Part shown: positions 22,535 through 34,234 of the stretch, piece by piece
Layout: each line of letters begins with the position of its first letter
How positions within the stretch are numbered: the first letter of the stretch is position 1
Assembly: GCA_954871525.1 (NCBI GenBank)
Contig: OX940869.1
Span: 10,191,001-10,255,000, forward strand
DNA length: 64,000 nucleotides
Direction: 5' to 3'
Origin: Parietaria judaica
Taxonomy: Eukaryota > Streptophyta > Magnoliopsida > Rosales > Urticaceae
Program-made: the position numbers and the translations under genes
The notes under the pieces: model-generated
Database searches by the model: none
The model's input: only the letters and a program-made list of their open reading frames with translations
Told to the model about the DNA's origin: nothing

Positions 22535-24371
22535 TAGGGTTTTTTTAAAACAAAAAATAAAATAAATTCACATAAACAGTTTTTGCCTAAGCATAAACAG
22601 ATTTCTTCTTCATTCCATAGGGTTTTTTTAACACCAAAAATAAAATAAATCCACATAAACAGTTTTTGCCTAAACATAAACAGATTTGTTCTTCATTCCA
22701 TAGGGTTGTTTTAAACCAAAAATAAAATAAATCCTCATAAACAGTTTTTGCCTAAACATAAACAGATTTGTTCTTCATTCCATAGGGTTTTTTTTAACCA
22801 AAAATAAAATAAATCCATATAAACACTTTTTGCCTATATATAAACAGTTTTGATCTTCAGACCATAGGGTTTTTTTTAAACCAAAAATAAAATAAATCCA
22901 TATAAACACTTTTTGCCTATATAAACAGTTTTGTTCTTCAGACCATAGGGTTTTTTCTAAACCAAAAATAAAATAAATTCATATAAACACTTTTTGCTTA
23001 TATATAAACAGTTTTGTTCTTCAGACTAGGGGTGAGCATGGGTTGGGTTGGGCCGCCCCGATGCTTTTTACGGACCCGACCCGCTCACATCGGGTTACCC
23101 AAAAAAAGCCCGATCCGACCCAAAAAATTTCAATGCCCGAACCAAACCGACCCGATAAAAATCGGGTTGGATTGGTTTGGGCCGTCGAGCCCGAATAATT
23201 TAAATTTAACTTTATATTATAAAAAATAATATGAAAAATATGCATCAATGTAACTCAAAGTTCAATGAGAAATACCCCAAACAAATTTAATCAAACAAAC
23301 TTACACCAAACAAATTCTATTAATATTTGAATTAAGTAAATTCAAGCATAGTCAAGCATAAAAACTACTAACCTACTGCTCGTTTTCAAACATCAAACAT
23401 GGTTAAACTCATTTTCAAGCATATTCAAACAAATTTACTACTCATTTTCAAACATGCTTAAATAAATTCTAGCATAACCAAATAATAATAAATTACTACT
23501 AACTTGATTTGAAATAAAAACTAAGAGTAGTGTTTGACATTGAAAATGAGAGATTAAACGGTCCTTTAATGTATAAAATTGAGAATGATAAATTTTAAAA
23601 GACTAAAAATTGTACTACTTGAATAAAAATCAATAAAAATTAATATGAAATATATTTTAATTATATTGGTCGGGTCGGAGACCCCAACCCGACCCAAGGT
23701 TTTGGCCCCGACCCCGACCCAAATAATAGTCGGGTCCGGCCCGATCCGACCCAATTTTGAGCGGGTTAGATTGGGCGGGTTAGTTTGGGGTCGGGTCTCT
23801 ATCGGGTTGGGTTGGGCCTTCGGGTTGGGTAAAAAATGCTCACCCCTACTTCAGACCATATGGATTTTTTTTAAAACAAAAATAAATAAATCCACATAAA
23901 TAGTTTTTGCCTAAACATAAACAGTTTTGTTCTTCATTCCATAGGGTTTTTTTAAAACCAAAAATAAAATAAATCCACATAAACAATTTTTGCCTAAACA
24001 TAAACAGATTTGTTCTTCATTCCATAGGGTTTTTTTAAAACCAAAAATAAAATAAATCCACATAAACAGTTTTTGCCTAAAAAAACCCTATGGAATGAAG
24101 AACAAATCTGTTTATGTTTAGGCAAAAACTGTTTATGTGGATTTATTTTATTTTTGGTTTAAAAAAAAAAACCTATGGAATGAAGAACAAATCTGTTTAT
24201 GTTTAGGCAAAAACTGTTTATGTGGATTTATTTTATTTTTGGTTTTTTTTAAAAAAAAAACCTATGGAATGAAGAACAAATCTGTTTATGTTTAGGCAAA
24301 AACTGTTTATGTGGATTTATTTTATTTTTGGTTTTAAAAAAATCCTATGGAATGAAGAACAAATCTGTTAT
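22528..24371. repeat. Tandem array of about 80-bp units that inverts its own orientation
   Basis: The unit contains ttccatagggttttttt, aaccaaaaataaaataaatcc, acataaacagtttttgcct and aaacataaacagatttgttc. About six to seven copies run in direct orientation from 22530 to 23018. A hAT element interrupts at 23027-23848. More direct copies follow to about 24080, where the array flips: from 24081 to 24371 three to four units are the reverse complement. The junction at 24080 is an abrupt head-to-head turn, so the transcript could fold into a long hairpin. Confidence 0.92.
23027..23848. mobile_element. Non-autonomous hAT element with perfect 8-bp target duplication
   Basis: 822 bp with inverted termini TAGGGGTGAGCAT and ATGCTCACCCCTA, flanked by identical cttcagac (23019-23026 and 23849-23856). 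Subterminal regions are dense in cgggtcgg / cccgaccc motifs; the centre is AT-rich. It has no coding capacity. It sits within one unit of the tandem array. Confidence 0.96.
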
Positions 24372-24373
24372 AC

Positions 24374-24480
24374 TTTTTTTTTGAAGGCATCTTTGTTGCA
24401 TGTAAGGATTGAACCCCCAACCTTCACTTTGGAGGTAATGTGGAATTACTACTATGCTATCCTAACAACCACTATTGAGG
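24374..24480 (-). mobile_element. Possible SINE remnant
   Basis: On the minus strand the segment contains a pol III B-box-like GGTTCAATCC and ends in an A-run (the t9 stretch at about 24374-24382 on the plus strand). The A box is not convincing and no clear target duplication was found, so this is tentative. Confidence 0.3.
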
Positions 24481-24703
24481 CTGTACTTTTGTTTATATAT
24501 ATATGTACGTTTGGTGTCGCTTGTTATACTTCATGTAATCTCCTTTAGTTTTGACTGAGTGTTATCCATAATTATTATTATTTTTTTCAATTTTTCTCGG
24601 AAATATTTAATTATATCAATTAACCTCACTTTATTACAAATTCAATGATTTGTTGTCAAAATTTAGGACATACGCAATGCACATGTATTTATAGTAGTAC
24701 AAA

Positions 24704-24974
24704 GGGGTATTATTGGCAAAAGTAGCCAACTTATTGCGTTTGTATCAATTATATAATCAATGCGATTTAATGTTGGCAATAGTATCTAAAGTTTGTTAAT
24801 CGTCTTCAACGCAAATTTTCATCCACTTAATTTTAACGCCGTTAGTCAAATGATGATGTGGCACTGTTGACCGCCACGTGGACAACTATGTGGCACGCCA
24901 CGTCATTTTTTGTAAAAAATAAAATTTTTTATTCTAATTTATTAAGATAAATTAATTTATTACAACAATACCCC
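24704..24974. mobile_element. Short Mutator-like (MULE) non-autonomous element
   Basis: 271 bp with inverted termini GGGGTATTATTG and CAACAATACCCC, flanked by identical 9-bp repeats tagtacaaa (24695-24703 and 24975-24983). A 9-bp duplication is the hallmark of Mutator-like transposition. The interior has a cacgtgg-containing inverted stretch and no coding sequence. Confidence 0.85.
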
Positions 24975-24983
24975 TAGTACAAA

Positions 24984-25785
24984 TTACAAATATGATGATT
25001 TCGTCTGTAAACACTAGTGCTCGGAGGTACCTCTCTAAAGTATCGCCACTTTTACCGATACAAATTCGCCCTCATAATTAAAAATCAAAAGGCCCTAAAT
25101 GCCGCAGCTCTCCTCGGTTGTTCTGGCATAATACAAAAACGCCAAATTTTTGCTTTTACTGAACGCATACACCTTTACACCAAATTCAACTTCTACTGCT
25201 CTCCTTTTTTAACTGCGCAAGTAAAAAAGTTGACGAGTTTTGACAAACATGTTTTGGCGGCACAGTCCATCAAATAGCGCTGCTATTGTCCAGTGTTGCG
25301 CCGGCGTTAAAGTAAACCGGCGAAGAGTATAAGATTTATCACTGTAATTTGTAGAGGAAAAATTCACTAACTAGTACTACTTTTGGGTGCAAATAAAAAA
25401 GTAGTTGTCAAAGTTCCTAAGCTAAAAAAAAAGTAATATAAATTGTTGATGTGCCAAAATACCACTGCCCAAGTTGTATGTCCGAATTATTTTATTACCT
25501 CTTTATTGATCTGCACTTTTTTTTTTTCATCACTCACTCATTTTTTTTTGTCTAAATTATACAAATAACCTATCATTTTGATGCTAAGAGTTATATTTAT
25601 AACTTTGGTGTTTTTATGGCAAAAAAGTTGAAAGAACATACAAATTCTAAACCGAAAGGTGAAAACTGAGCATTAATGTAATGAAAAATATTTGTCGGGG
25701 ACCCTTTATAGCTGCGTCGGAAATTAAATATATCCTAATTTTCTTGTAGTATTTGCTTGTGAAGCTTTAATATATTTAATACATA
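24984..25785. other. Spacer, no gene recognised
   Basis: An open frame at 25017-25277 lacks any recognisable domain and is not supported. The remainder is AT-rich with homopolymer T runs. Confidence 0.45.
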
Positions 25786-26196
25786 GAAGTTGTAGTAATC
25801 AAGCCAAAAGACAGATTAATGGTGTCGTGTGATCCACGAAAAGTTTCTTATAAATTTAATCGGTTGATGACGTTGATCACATGGCTGCTTTTAACTTCTT
25901 ATTAGCCATTAATATAAAAACCAATAAGACTTTTTTTTGTTTAAGGAAAAACCAATCAGACTTGTTCTTGGATAGAACAATAACTTAAGCCTAAAAATAT
26001 ATAAAAAAAAAAAATCCAGAGAAAAATCAGAAAGATAGTGATAGGTGATCAAGTTGTTGTTATTTTAAAGTTTATCATTTGCTATGTAAAATTGGTAAAG
26101 AAAAATGTATGAATATGAACAAAAAATAAAAGAGCTAATTTCTATAATCTACTTTTCCATATTCAAACGCTCTGAAAATTGAAGTAGAAAAAATCA
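25786..26196 (+). promoter_or_regulatory. 5' flank of the intact P450 gene
   Basis: The block is partly conserved with the flank of the P450 pseudogene (around 9529-9865 and 11925-12086), which supports it as ancestral upstream DNA. A TATA-like aaatatataaaa lies near 25996, about 200 bp before the ATG. The gataggtgatcaagttgttgt stretch at 26039 is shared by both copies. No transcription start can be proven. Confidence 0.45.
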
Positions 26197-28501
26197 ATGG
26201 AGGAAGTAGATTTCCATTTCTATGTCAAGCTCTTTCTAACCTCCGTCGTACTCGTTTTGGTGCCGCTGAAAATAGTGCTAGCAGCTGCGAAGAGAGGTTC
26301 GAAGCCTAATCTACCTCCGGGGCCATGGAAACTTCCGGTGATCGGAAACCTCCACCAGCTTGCAAGCTCTCTACCCCATCACGGGCTGAGAGATTTGGCC
26401 CGAAAGCACGGCGATCTTATGCATTTGCAGCTCGGAGAACTACCCCACATCGTCGTTTCCTCGGCCGAGTTTGCGAATGAGATGCTGAGAACTCACGACG
26501 CCAACTTCTCGCAGAGGCCATTTTTCCTTGCTGCAAGATTTTTCAATTTCAAAAATGTCCTTTTCGCACCTTATGGAGATTACTGGAGGCAGTTGAGGAA
26601 GATCTGTGTGCAAGAGTTGTTGAGTGCTGCCCGTGTTCGGTCCTTCCGGTCGATCCGAGAAGAAGAGATCTCTTCTCTGATCGAAGATTTGCAGTCAGCC
26701 TCAGGTACGTAATACAATAGAATTCGTTAAGTTAATACTCAATAAATTTATAATGTTGATGACATTTTATTTTTATCTGGTCCGATTTAGGACCAACTAG
26801 CTAAAATTTATAAAATAATAATTTTCAAAAAACGGTATATAGGGCCCACTTGATATATAAATTAATATTAATAATTTAACATAAACAAATAATACGATCC
26901 CTTAATATTTTAAATATATATAATGGGATTGGTATCTTAATAAAGACTTTAATGTGATTGATATTTCTTATAAAATTATACTGGTATTCTTAATATATGT
27001 TAATTAACTAATTCTATAAATAAAAATATTAATTAATTCTTTATTAAATTATTTATAAATTATTAATTATTAATTTACATATAATTGATAATTTGATGAT
27101 ATAATAAATTTTGATGGTCCCCAACAATCTTAATCTATAAATCCCGTATAATATAAACTTTAAATTTTGCTACTCCTATAAATTCATTTTTTATTATTAT
27201 ATCTATGCTTTATTTTGGCCTTTTGGGCATCTATTTTTTACTGAAATAGGTAAGCCGGTCAATCTAAGCGAGAAAATATTCGCGTTGACTTATGGGATCA
27301 CGGCGAAAGCGGTTTTTGGTAAGAAATGCAAAAATCAAGAAAATTTTATTTCCGCTGCCAAGGATGCGTTGATGCTCTCCGGAGGTCTAAGTATCGCTGA
27401 GCTATTCCCGTCCCAAAAGTGGCTAGAATGGATCACTGGAGTGTGGACTAAACTCGAGAAACATATGTCGATAATGGACAAAATACTTCAAGACATAATA
27501 GACAACACCAGAGCAGAGAGAACAATTATAGGACCCGATGAATCAAGTCATGGACGAAGCTTGTTGGATGTTCTTCTGGATATTCAAGAGAAAGGTGACC
27601 TCGCAATTCCGATTGAAACTCAAAATGTCAGAGCGGTAATCATGGTTAGTACGTTTATCTGACAATTATATACGTCCATTGTCATGGACACGCCGAGTAG
27701 CTCTAGTCGGGGAAACACGAATTAGGAACCAATAATATTATTTTCTTTTGTGTCATAAAAAAAATAGGCAACGCGAACCAAAAATCATCTGTGTAAATAA
27801 TTTTAAACCCTCGAATTAGAGAGTAAAAAATCGTGGTATCTAAATATAGACTCTGACAAATGCTTTGATTTGGTTCCTGAATTAAGGATATGTTCGTTGC
27901 CGGTAGCGACACGTCGTCAACAACTACGGAGTGGGCAATGTTAGAGATGTCGAGAAACCATACAACAATGGAAAAAGCTCAAGCTGAGGTGAGACGAGTG
28001 TTTGGCAGAGACGGAAAGATTGACGAAACTCGCCTCCACGAACTGAAATACTTAAGCTTTATCATTAAAGAGACATTCAGACTACACCCTGCAGGGCCTC
28101 TTGTCGCCAGAGAATCCAAAGAAAGGTGCGTGCTAAACGGATATGACATACCCGCCAAAACTAAAGTCATAGTCAATACTTGGGCGATTGGGAGAGACTC
28201 CAGATACTGGAGCGATCCAGAGAAGTTTTTTCCCGAGAGATTCATCGACAGCGAAGTCGAGTTTAAAGGGACGCACTTTGAGCTCATTCCCTTTGGCGCC
28301 GGAAGAAGGATGTGTCCTGGAGTGTCGTTTGCCATGCCTAACATCGAGCTTCCTCTTGCCAATTTGTTGTTCCATTTCGATTGGAAACTTCTCGATGGGA
28401 ATAATGTTGACGTGATCGAGAGTTTCGGTTTGACGGTTCGACCGAAAAATGAGCTTTACTTGATTCCAGTTCCTCGTAACACTCTTTCTATGAACATGTA
28501 A
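26197..28501 (+). CDS. Cytochrome P450, CYP71 clan (CYP71D-like)
   Basis: Three exons, 26197-26704, 27250-27644 and 27887-28501, join in frame to a 505-residue protein, normal for the family. These enzymes are ER-anchored heme monooxygenases that use NADPH-P450 reductase; CYP71D members commonly hydroxylate terpenoids, flavonoids or alkaloids. The substrate here cannot be deduced. Seen: a hydrophobic N-terminal anchor (about residues 9-31), LPPGPW hinge (39-44), I-helix AGSDTS (306-311), K-helix ExxR as E363-T-F-R366, PERF (417-420), and the heme loop [10 protein letters not shown] with Cys444 as axial ligand. The second intron is phase 0, directly before the I-helix DMFVAG segment, the position expected in A-type P450s. 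The first intron, phase 1 near residue 170, is extra. A broken tandem duplicate lies upstream. It appears intact. Confidence 0.94.
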
Positions 28502-29257
28502 TTGGTCCCATTTGCTTTTGGCTCCATGTGATCTTGTTTAGTTTCATCTTTTAAATATTGGAACTTAATTTTAATATTTATAAATCATATGATAAGATAA
28601 TAGTGTAGAAACTGGAGGCTAATTTACATTGTACTTTATTTGTCCATGCTTTAATAGACACGCAAGTTATTTCTTCCTTAAGTTATATTATGTTAAACTA
28701 TATATTACATAATGTTATAAGTTATTGAGCATGAGAACATGTGTCACGCCTTGCAATTTCCTATGCTTTCATTATCCACGATATGAAAAATTAGTTGACG
28801 TGTAACAGAAAAAAAAAAATACATATATTATAATGTATATCAATTGATATGAATATCAATGGATCGGACTTCAGAGCATTATGGTATGTTATATATTGTT
28901 GGTCTACTCAATTTGTTGATGTAATTTATGTCGTTTTTATACCGATCTCAGTGTCGTATCATATATTTCTGTCGTTTTTGTTTAGTCACTTCACCGTGTA
29001 TTCATCACATTCACATCAACAAATACTTTGAAATAATGTTATTTTTTCTACCAATACCAATTACCAATCTCAATATTTTGTGAGTTTCCGTTTCAAAATT
29101 TGGTTTTGTATTAGGATTATCACATATCTTTTCCATTCCCGGATTTGTCTCCTTTTTTCCGGATTATGTCCCTCATTTTGTCTCTGTTTTTGTCCCGAAA
29201 AAAAAAATCAAGATTTTTATACTTGTTCCAATTCCAATTCCAATTCCGGTTTCAGTT

Positions 29258-29306
<49 letters not shown>

Positions 29307-30018
29307 CTTATCAAATCAAAACCAAGTCGGGACAAAAAAAATCGTCCCCAAAAAAACCGGTACAAAAAGAGTCAATTTCTTGGCTTCTGGTTCCGGTTTC
29401 ACCCCTAGCATCTTTGGAAAAATGTGTAATTAGATCTAAACTAGAAATAATTGATCTCTTAGTAGTCTTTGTACTATTATAATCGGTCAAAATTTGAAAA
29501 TACCGAAAAGCCAGATTGAGATTAAAAAGGTATATAATCGCGGGAAAATATTTAAACTTACACCATTTGAGACGGCAAAGGTCCAAAGAAAAAAAAAAGG
29601 CGGCAAAAGTATCCAAAATAAACAAAATGTGGCGATACATCTTTCCGACCGATTCAATTTTCATACGAATTCAAATGAAAAAAGATGCTAGATAGTTGGA
29701 TGAGCACATGTTTCTTATGAATTAATAGCACGATGCTAAAAATAAATTGACCAACATTCGTTAAAAAAAATTAACAAAAAAAAAACGATGTCTTATATTT
29801 GTTGACTTTTTTAGTACTTTCCCGTAATATTTTCATTTTAAACTCATGCCGCCTTTGTTAGTCAAAATTTAAATACTTTTACAACAATAACTAGAAGATG
29901 CAACACACACTTTTTGTTCATGCACGACATGTCGTTTTTATCACCACGCACCTTCAGTGTTGAATTGAATCAAACCGAAGCAAAGGAAGAGGAAAGCAGA
30001 GAGAGTGAGAGAGAGAGA
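28502..30018. other. P450 3' flank and AT-rich spacer
   Basis: No gene recognised. It contains an A9 run, a (TA)n microsatellite at about 29262-29301, and a C/T-rich stretch at 29140-29200. The phrase tttcacccctag near 29397-29408 resembles a hAT 3' end, but no matching 5' end was found. Confidence 0.45.
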
Positions 30019-31601
30019 ATGAAAGTTGGGTCGCAGATAGTCTTCCTCTTCGGCGACTCCGAGGGCTTCGGAGCCGCCATTTTCGAGTCTCTCCGACCAA
30101 ACCCACAAGACCCTTCTTCTCCAAGCTCCATGTAAGCCTCTCAAGATCTTCAATTCATCTTCTTAGCTAGGTTACAGCACTTGATTGTAGACTTCTCAGA
30201 GACAATGGTTTCTGTTTTCCACAGAGAAGAATCGTTTGAGCTGTCTCTGGAGCGGTACGAAATTGGCGATGTCAAAGCTTCTGGAACAATCCTCCACTTC
30301 GTGGATCATCAGGGTCTCTATCAGGTTTTCATTTCGCCTGAATTAGTAGTAGGAAACACTCAAGTATGTGAAATTATTAGCAATTGATAGCTTGATCAAG
30401 TTTTCGGATACGAAAAAGATGCTGTTTTGTTGCCAGCGGGAGTCAAATCTCGAAAAACCCGACAATAGAACGAGCATTGGTTTAGGTTTTTCGGTTAAGA
30501 ATGGCTGGATTATGGGTTTGCGAACTCGAGTCTCGAAACAGTTGACTTTCTAAGAAAATCAATCTTAATCTTTTGTAAGTCCTCTTTGTAGTTTGGTTGT
30601 TTCGGTCGTTTTATTCCAAGGATTTATGGTTTAAGATCTTACCGAAGATATGGTGCATTGGTGTGTTTCGTTCTGTAAACATGGATGAAAGAGTGTTTGT
30701 GTTTCTTTATTTTCAGGTGTCTGTTTTGCTGATGCAAAACTACGAGCCTCCGGTTCTGGCATGTGCCGTTAATGAGGTTTTGGAGCATATTGCAAGGGGG
30801 AAACCATCCTCGATCTTGGCCCCGTTTATCGTTCCGTCTTCAAAGCTCAAGAGGGACGGTAAAACCCTGACAAAAGGTATAAAAAAGGTACCGATCTACG
30901 GAGTACAAGTTGGTCCAGAAACGGACATAACTAAGGCATTGGTTGCTCGAACTGAGAACTCCTCGAACGTTCTTGAGATTCACCACGAGCCATGCGCTTG
31001 CTTGCTTCAGCTGGCTCGTTCCTTGAAATTACCGATCTCTATTCTCATTGGAGAAAGAGGTCAACTTGTTTCCGACAGAACAACCGAAGTCGTAGAGGTA
31101 GCTGTTTAAGCTTCCGGTATTTTTGTATTGAGAAATTACTAGCCGCTCTCCCTAAACTTTTAGTGTCGTCACAGTTTTTCTCTTGATTTATTTTTTCGGT
31201 AAACGTTTCTCCTCTGAACTTTGAAATCATAGCGATTTCCCCTCAGATTGTTTAAATTCGACATTCACAATAATCTTGCCCTAAACACTAGTGTGGCTTA
31301 AAATTTGACAAAATCCATCAATTTTTACAGGAAATCGCTATATTTTATATGTTCAAGGAGGAAACTGTGTTTGACACGAGAAATTGATTATAAATTAATC
31401 TTTTGTATCGTAAATCCCCGTTCTTGATATTGAATCTCAAATCTTAACATAATTCGTTTTTCGATCCAGATTCTTAAAGAATTAGGAGACATTGTGTCAA
31501 ACGCTCTCAATCTGAGGAGCTTTTCTAAAGAGAGAGTCAAGTGGAGCCCGAAAGGATCATCAAAGAAGAGCGAAGAGCCATGGCGTGCCTTTTATGGTTG
31601 A
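30019..31601 (+). CDS. Conserved plant protein of unassigned function, four exons
   Basis: Exons 30019-30131, 30225-30324, 30717-31097 and 31470-31601 have GT-AG borders and join in frame to 241 residues ending ...SEEPWRAFYG. I do not recognise a named domain with certainty. The order is a hydrophobic MKVGSQIVFLFGDSEGFGAAIF start, an FELSLERYEIGDVKASGTILHFV segment, a core with LLMQNYEPPVLACAVNEVLEHI, a basic KLKRDGKTLTKGIKKVPIYGVQVGP loop, a Leu-rich helix LLQLARSLKLPISILIGERGQ, and a charged C-terminal helix. The size and layout weakly recall proteasome assembly chaperone 1-like proteins, but this is not established. Intact splice sites, no stops and a consistent exon structure argue for a functional, probably widely expressed gene. 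A GAGA-rich leader precedes the ATG. Confidence 0.8.
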
Positions 31602-32277
31602 ACCACTCTTTCCATTACCGGCCTTGAGTGTAAAACTGGTTCGGATTTGACAGATTTTTAGACTCAGAAGGGGTTTTGATAAACTATACATAAATTTCAA
31701 GGACCTAAATTGCAATGGAAAGTGAGAAAATTGGCAGTTAAAGTTTGCTCCAATGCAAATAAAAAAAAAAAAAAAATTGGTTGAAGCTTGAAAGGACACG
31801 AGAAAACGATATGGTTTAGGTGTAAACGACAAGGAAATAAACTTATGTCCAAAACGACGTGTAGTTTGATGAACTGAAACAATTGAGCTCCAATAATCGG
31901 TTATTATTATATTCAATATTTATTAATTTCGTCTATTATTAAACAAAAAGTATTTATTATCACTTTTACTTTAAAAATTATCATATATACCTGAAGATTT
32001 ATATTTTCAATTCAACCCCATATAGTAGTTTTATGATAGAAGTTATCATTTAACTTCAAAAATATTTAAATCTATCCTTACATGAAAAAGTATAAGATTT
32101 CTAAGATGAGTAATAAGATCATACATTGTTGCATCTTGCATATATATAAACTTGCGACGAATATCTGAATAAGCTTGTTAAGACATATTTTCTCGTTTTA
32201 GCAAAAAAATAATGTGAAGTGCGTAAAAAGTAAAACGAGTGCGAAAAAGTAAAGAACACTGACTTTTTGTTCACGCA
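31602..32277. other. 3' flank and AT-rich spacer
   Basis: Probable 3'UTR followed by AT-rich DNA with an A15 run at about 31760. No gene or repeat terminus recognised. Confidence 0.5.
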
Positions 32278-32285
32278 GTTCAGAC

Positions 32286-32763
32286 CAAGGTTCGAATTTT
32301 CCTCGATTATCTTCGATAATCATCTAGTCATCGGTAAATATTTCATGCAAATCGATTATCCGTAAAAACAGTTCAAAAATAACGAAAAATTGGATTATTT
32401 TAAAAAAAATGCACTTTTCGACAATTTTTGGCAAAAGTACTTTCAATGCAAAAAAAAACTATTTTAATACGACATAATTTTATTTGAGTATGACATGATT
32501 TTATTTGACTATTTACACATGTGAGAGTGACACTATATTTTATTTACATATGTAAACTTAGTAAATATATTCTTAAAACTATTTTAGTGGTTTTTCATCT
32601 ATAATCCTCGATAAGTGTCGGTAATCCATCGATAATCCTCGATAATTGTCGGTAACGATTAGCTACATTATTATTAGTTTTCCATCGACAATCCTTGAAA
32701 ATCCATCAATAAACCTCGAAAACGGCTACCGATTTATCGGGAAAAACGACATTTTGAACCTTG
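32286..32763. mobile_element. hAT-type MITE with perfect 8-bp target duplication
   Basis: 478 bp with termini CAAGGTTCGAA (32286) and TTTGAACCTTG (to 32763), flanked by identical gttcagac (32278-32285 and 32764-32771). The interior carries repeated tcgataatcctcgata/gtcggtaa phrases. Non-coding. Confidence 0.92.
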
Positions 32764-32771
32764 GTTCAGAC

Positions 32772-33487
32772 TATCCCTTGTAGATAACGTACTTCTGTGG
32801 GCACTCACTCAAATTGATCAACCAAGATATTACACGAGATCATAATTAACGAAATCGTAACATCCATGATCAAACAGAGCCATAGGCTATATGAACGTCA
32901 CTAACATCATTGTGTACGGAAATCATAATTCGGTTTCACAAAAAAGGGAAACGGGCTGTTTTTGGAGCTTTTTATTTCTCGAAATAGTTTTCTATATATA
33001 TACAAAAACTAAATTTCAAAAAAACAGAAATGTGGAACACCGCTAAATGTTTTAAGAAATGATGTTAAACAAATATATTTAGTTATGATTAGTTTGTGTC
33101 ACTAAACAAATTTTGAAGAAATAAAATTTTTTACTAATTGAAAAACTAACATTATTTCAGTATACACTTTTCATCAGCATCTCGCAAGAAACCTAATTAC
33201 ATCCAAATAAAAAAAAAAAATACCGTTTGACTTCAAGGCACTTCAATTTCAAAATAGAAAAATGGCAACAAAAAACCATGATACGTGAACCTGAGAGCCT
33301 CTCATCCTCTCTTTTCTTCGCATCAACCAAATTTTATGTATGTTTCAACAAATATATAGATATATAGTATCATACATATAGCTAAAAACAAAGTATATAA
33401 ATCACCCCGAGTAGACATTGAAGACATCCGTAGCACTAGTTTCCACCATATCCTTGAGAGAAACAAAACTCGGTGTGTGGACAATGA
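32772..33487. other. AT-rich spacer, nothing recognised
   Basis: No domain-bearing frames, transposon ends or strong repeats. It lies 3' of the F-box pseudogene and may contain its former 3'UTR (33360-33487). Confidence 0.5.
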
Positions 33488-34231
33488 CTAGAAGCAGCGA
33501 TGCATTGCGAGATTCGACATGCTTGAACCTCGACCCTCCCGACTTGTCATAAACTTGCTCGTGTAGTCGTCGAACATCAAAAAAGCATCCTCGCTTGAGC
33601 GCATAAAAGGGTTACAAGGGAGTATACTTGGTACTTTGACTGAGACCAATCTTGTCCAGGGCTCGGCGACACCGTATTCGTCCATCGCCCATATTGTCAT
33701 TACATCTTTAACGGTGTCGTACACGCAAAGCTGGTCTCTGAGGATACTAATGCCCACTTTGTAAGTGCTCTTATTTAGACATAATGGTAGCGGAATTGAG
33801 GACCGGAATCCCTCCTCTTCCACGTCAAAACAGGCCATACAACTAGATACGTTTTTTCTATTGTCATGGCAAAACCAGTAAATAGCTCCGTTGAAGTAGA
33901 TTGGAGAAACTAGGTAGGTCAGCTCCCGTTTCGATGGCACACGTCCAACTCTCCTCCATGTACTTGTCCCGAGCGTGTGTATAACTATTTCTCCCTCAGC
34001 CTTCTCAGACATTAGAAGCACCTTGTACTGACCGCTCTTGGGGCTGAAACCAAAACAGAGCAGACGAAACATCAATGCGCTTATCACGCTGTCAAGCTTG
34101 GACAAGTTGATGCACTCGCCGGTGATCGGATTGCAGACAGCAATGCACTTGTCCTGATTAGACAGGCAAAGCAAGCCGTTGCACGACCTGATGTTCTCAA
34201 AGATATCACATCGGAATGGCCATTTACAATG
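33488..34231 (-). pseudogene. F-box protein with FBA-type associated domain, truncated
   Basis: On the minus strand an open frame from 34231 to 33488 encodes about 245 residues of an F-box associated (FBA) domain, the substrate-recognition part of SCF ubiquitin ligase F-box proteins. Visible family blocks are the FENIRSCNGLLCL strand, NPITGECINL, CFGFSPKSGQYKVLLM, a WRRVG strand, FNGAIYWFC and the GISILRDQLCVYD stretch followed by IWAMDEYG. The N-terminal F-box is missing. A TAG closes the frame upstream at 34232-34234, and a second frame reading LRNAESLFSIVNGHSDV indicates a frameshift near 34215 in an originally longer protein. It is treated as a truncated, probably dead gene; the surviving frame could at most give an FBA-only protein from the ATG at 34174. 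Confidence 0.75.
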
Positions 34232-34234
34232 CTA

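Noticed and set aside
22528..24371. CRISPR-like regular repeat array
   Set aside because: Units are contiguous about 80-bp tandem repeats without unique spacers, in plant nuclear DNA.
25017..25277. 86-codon plus-strand frame
   Set aside because: No recognisable domain, no supporting context, AT-rich spacer.
29060..29409. Possible hAT element ending tttcacccctag
   Set aside because: No matching TAGGGGTG start or 8-bp duplication was found upstream.
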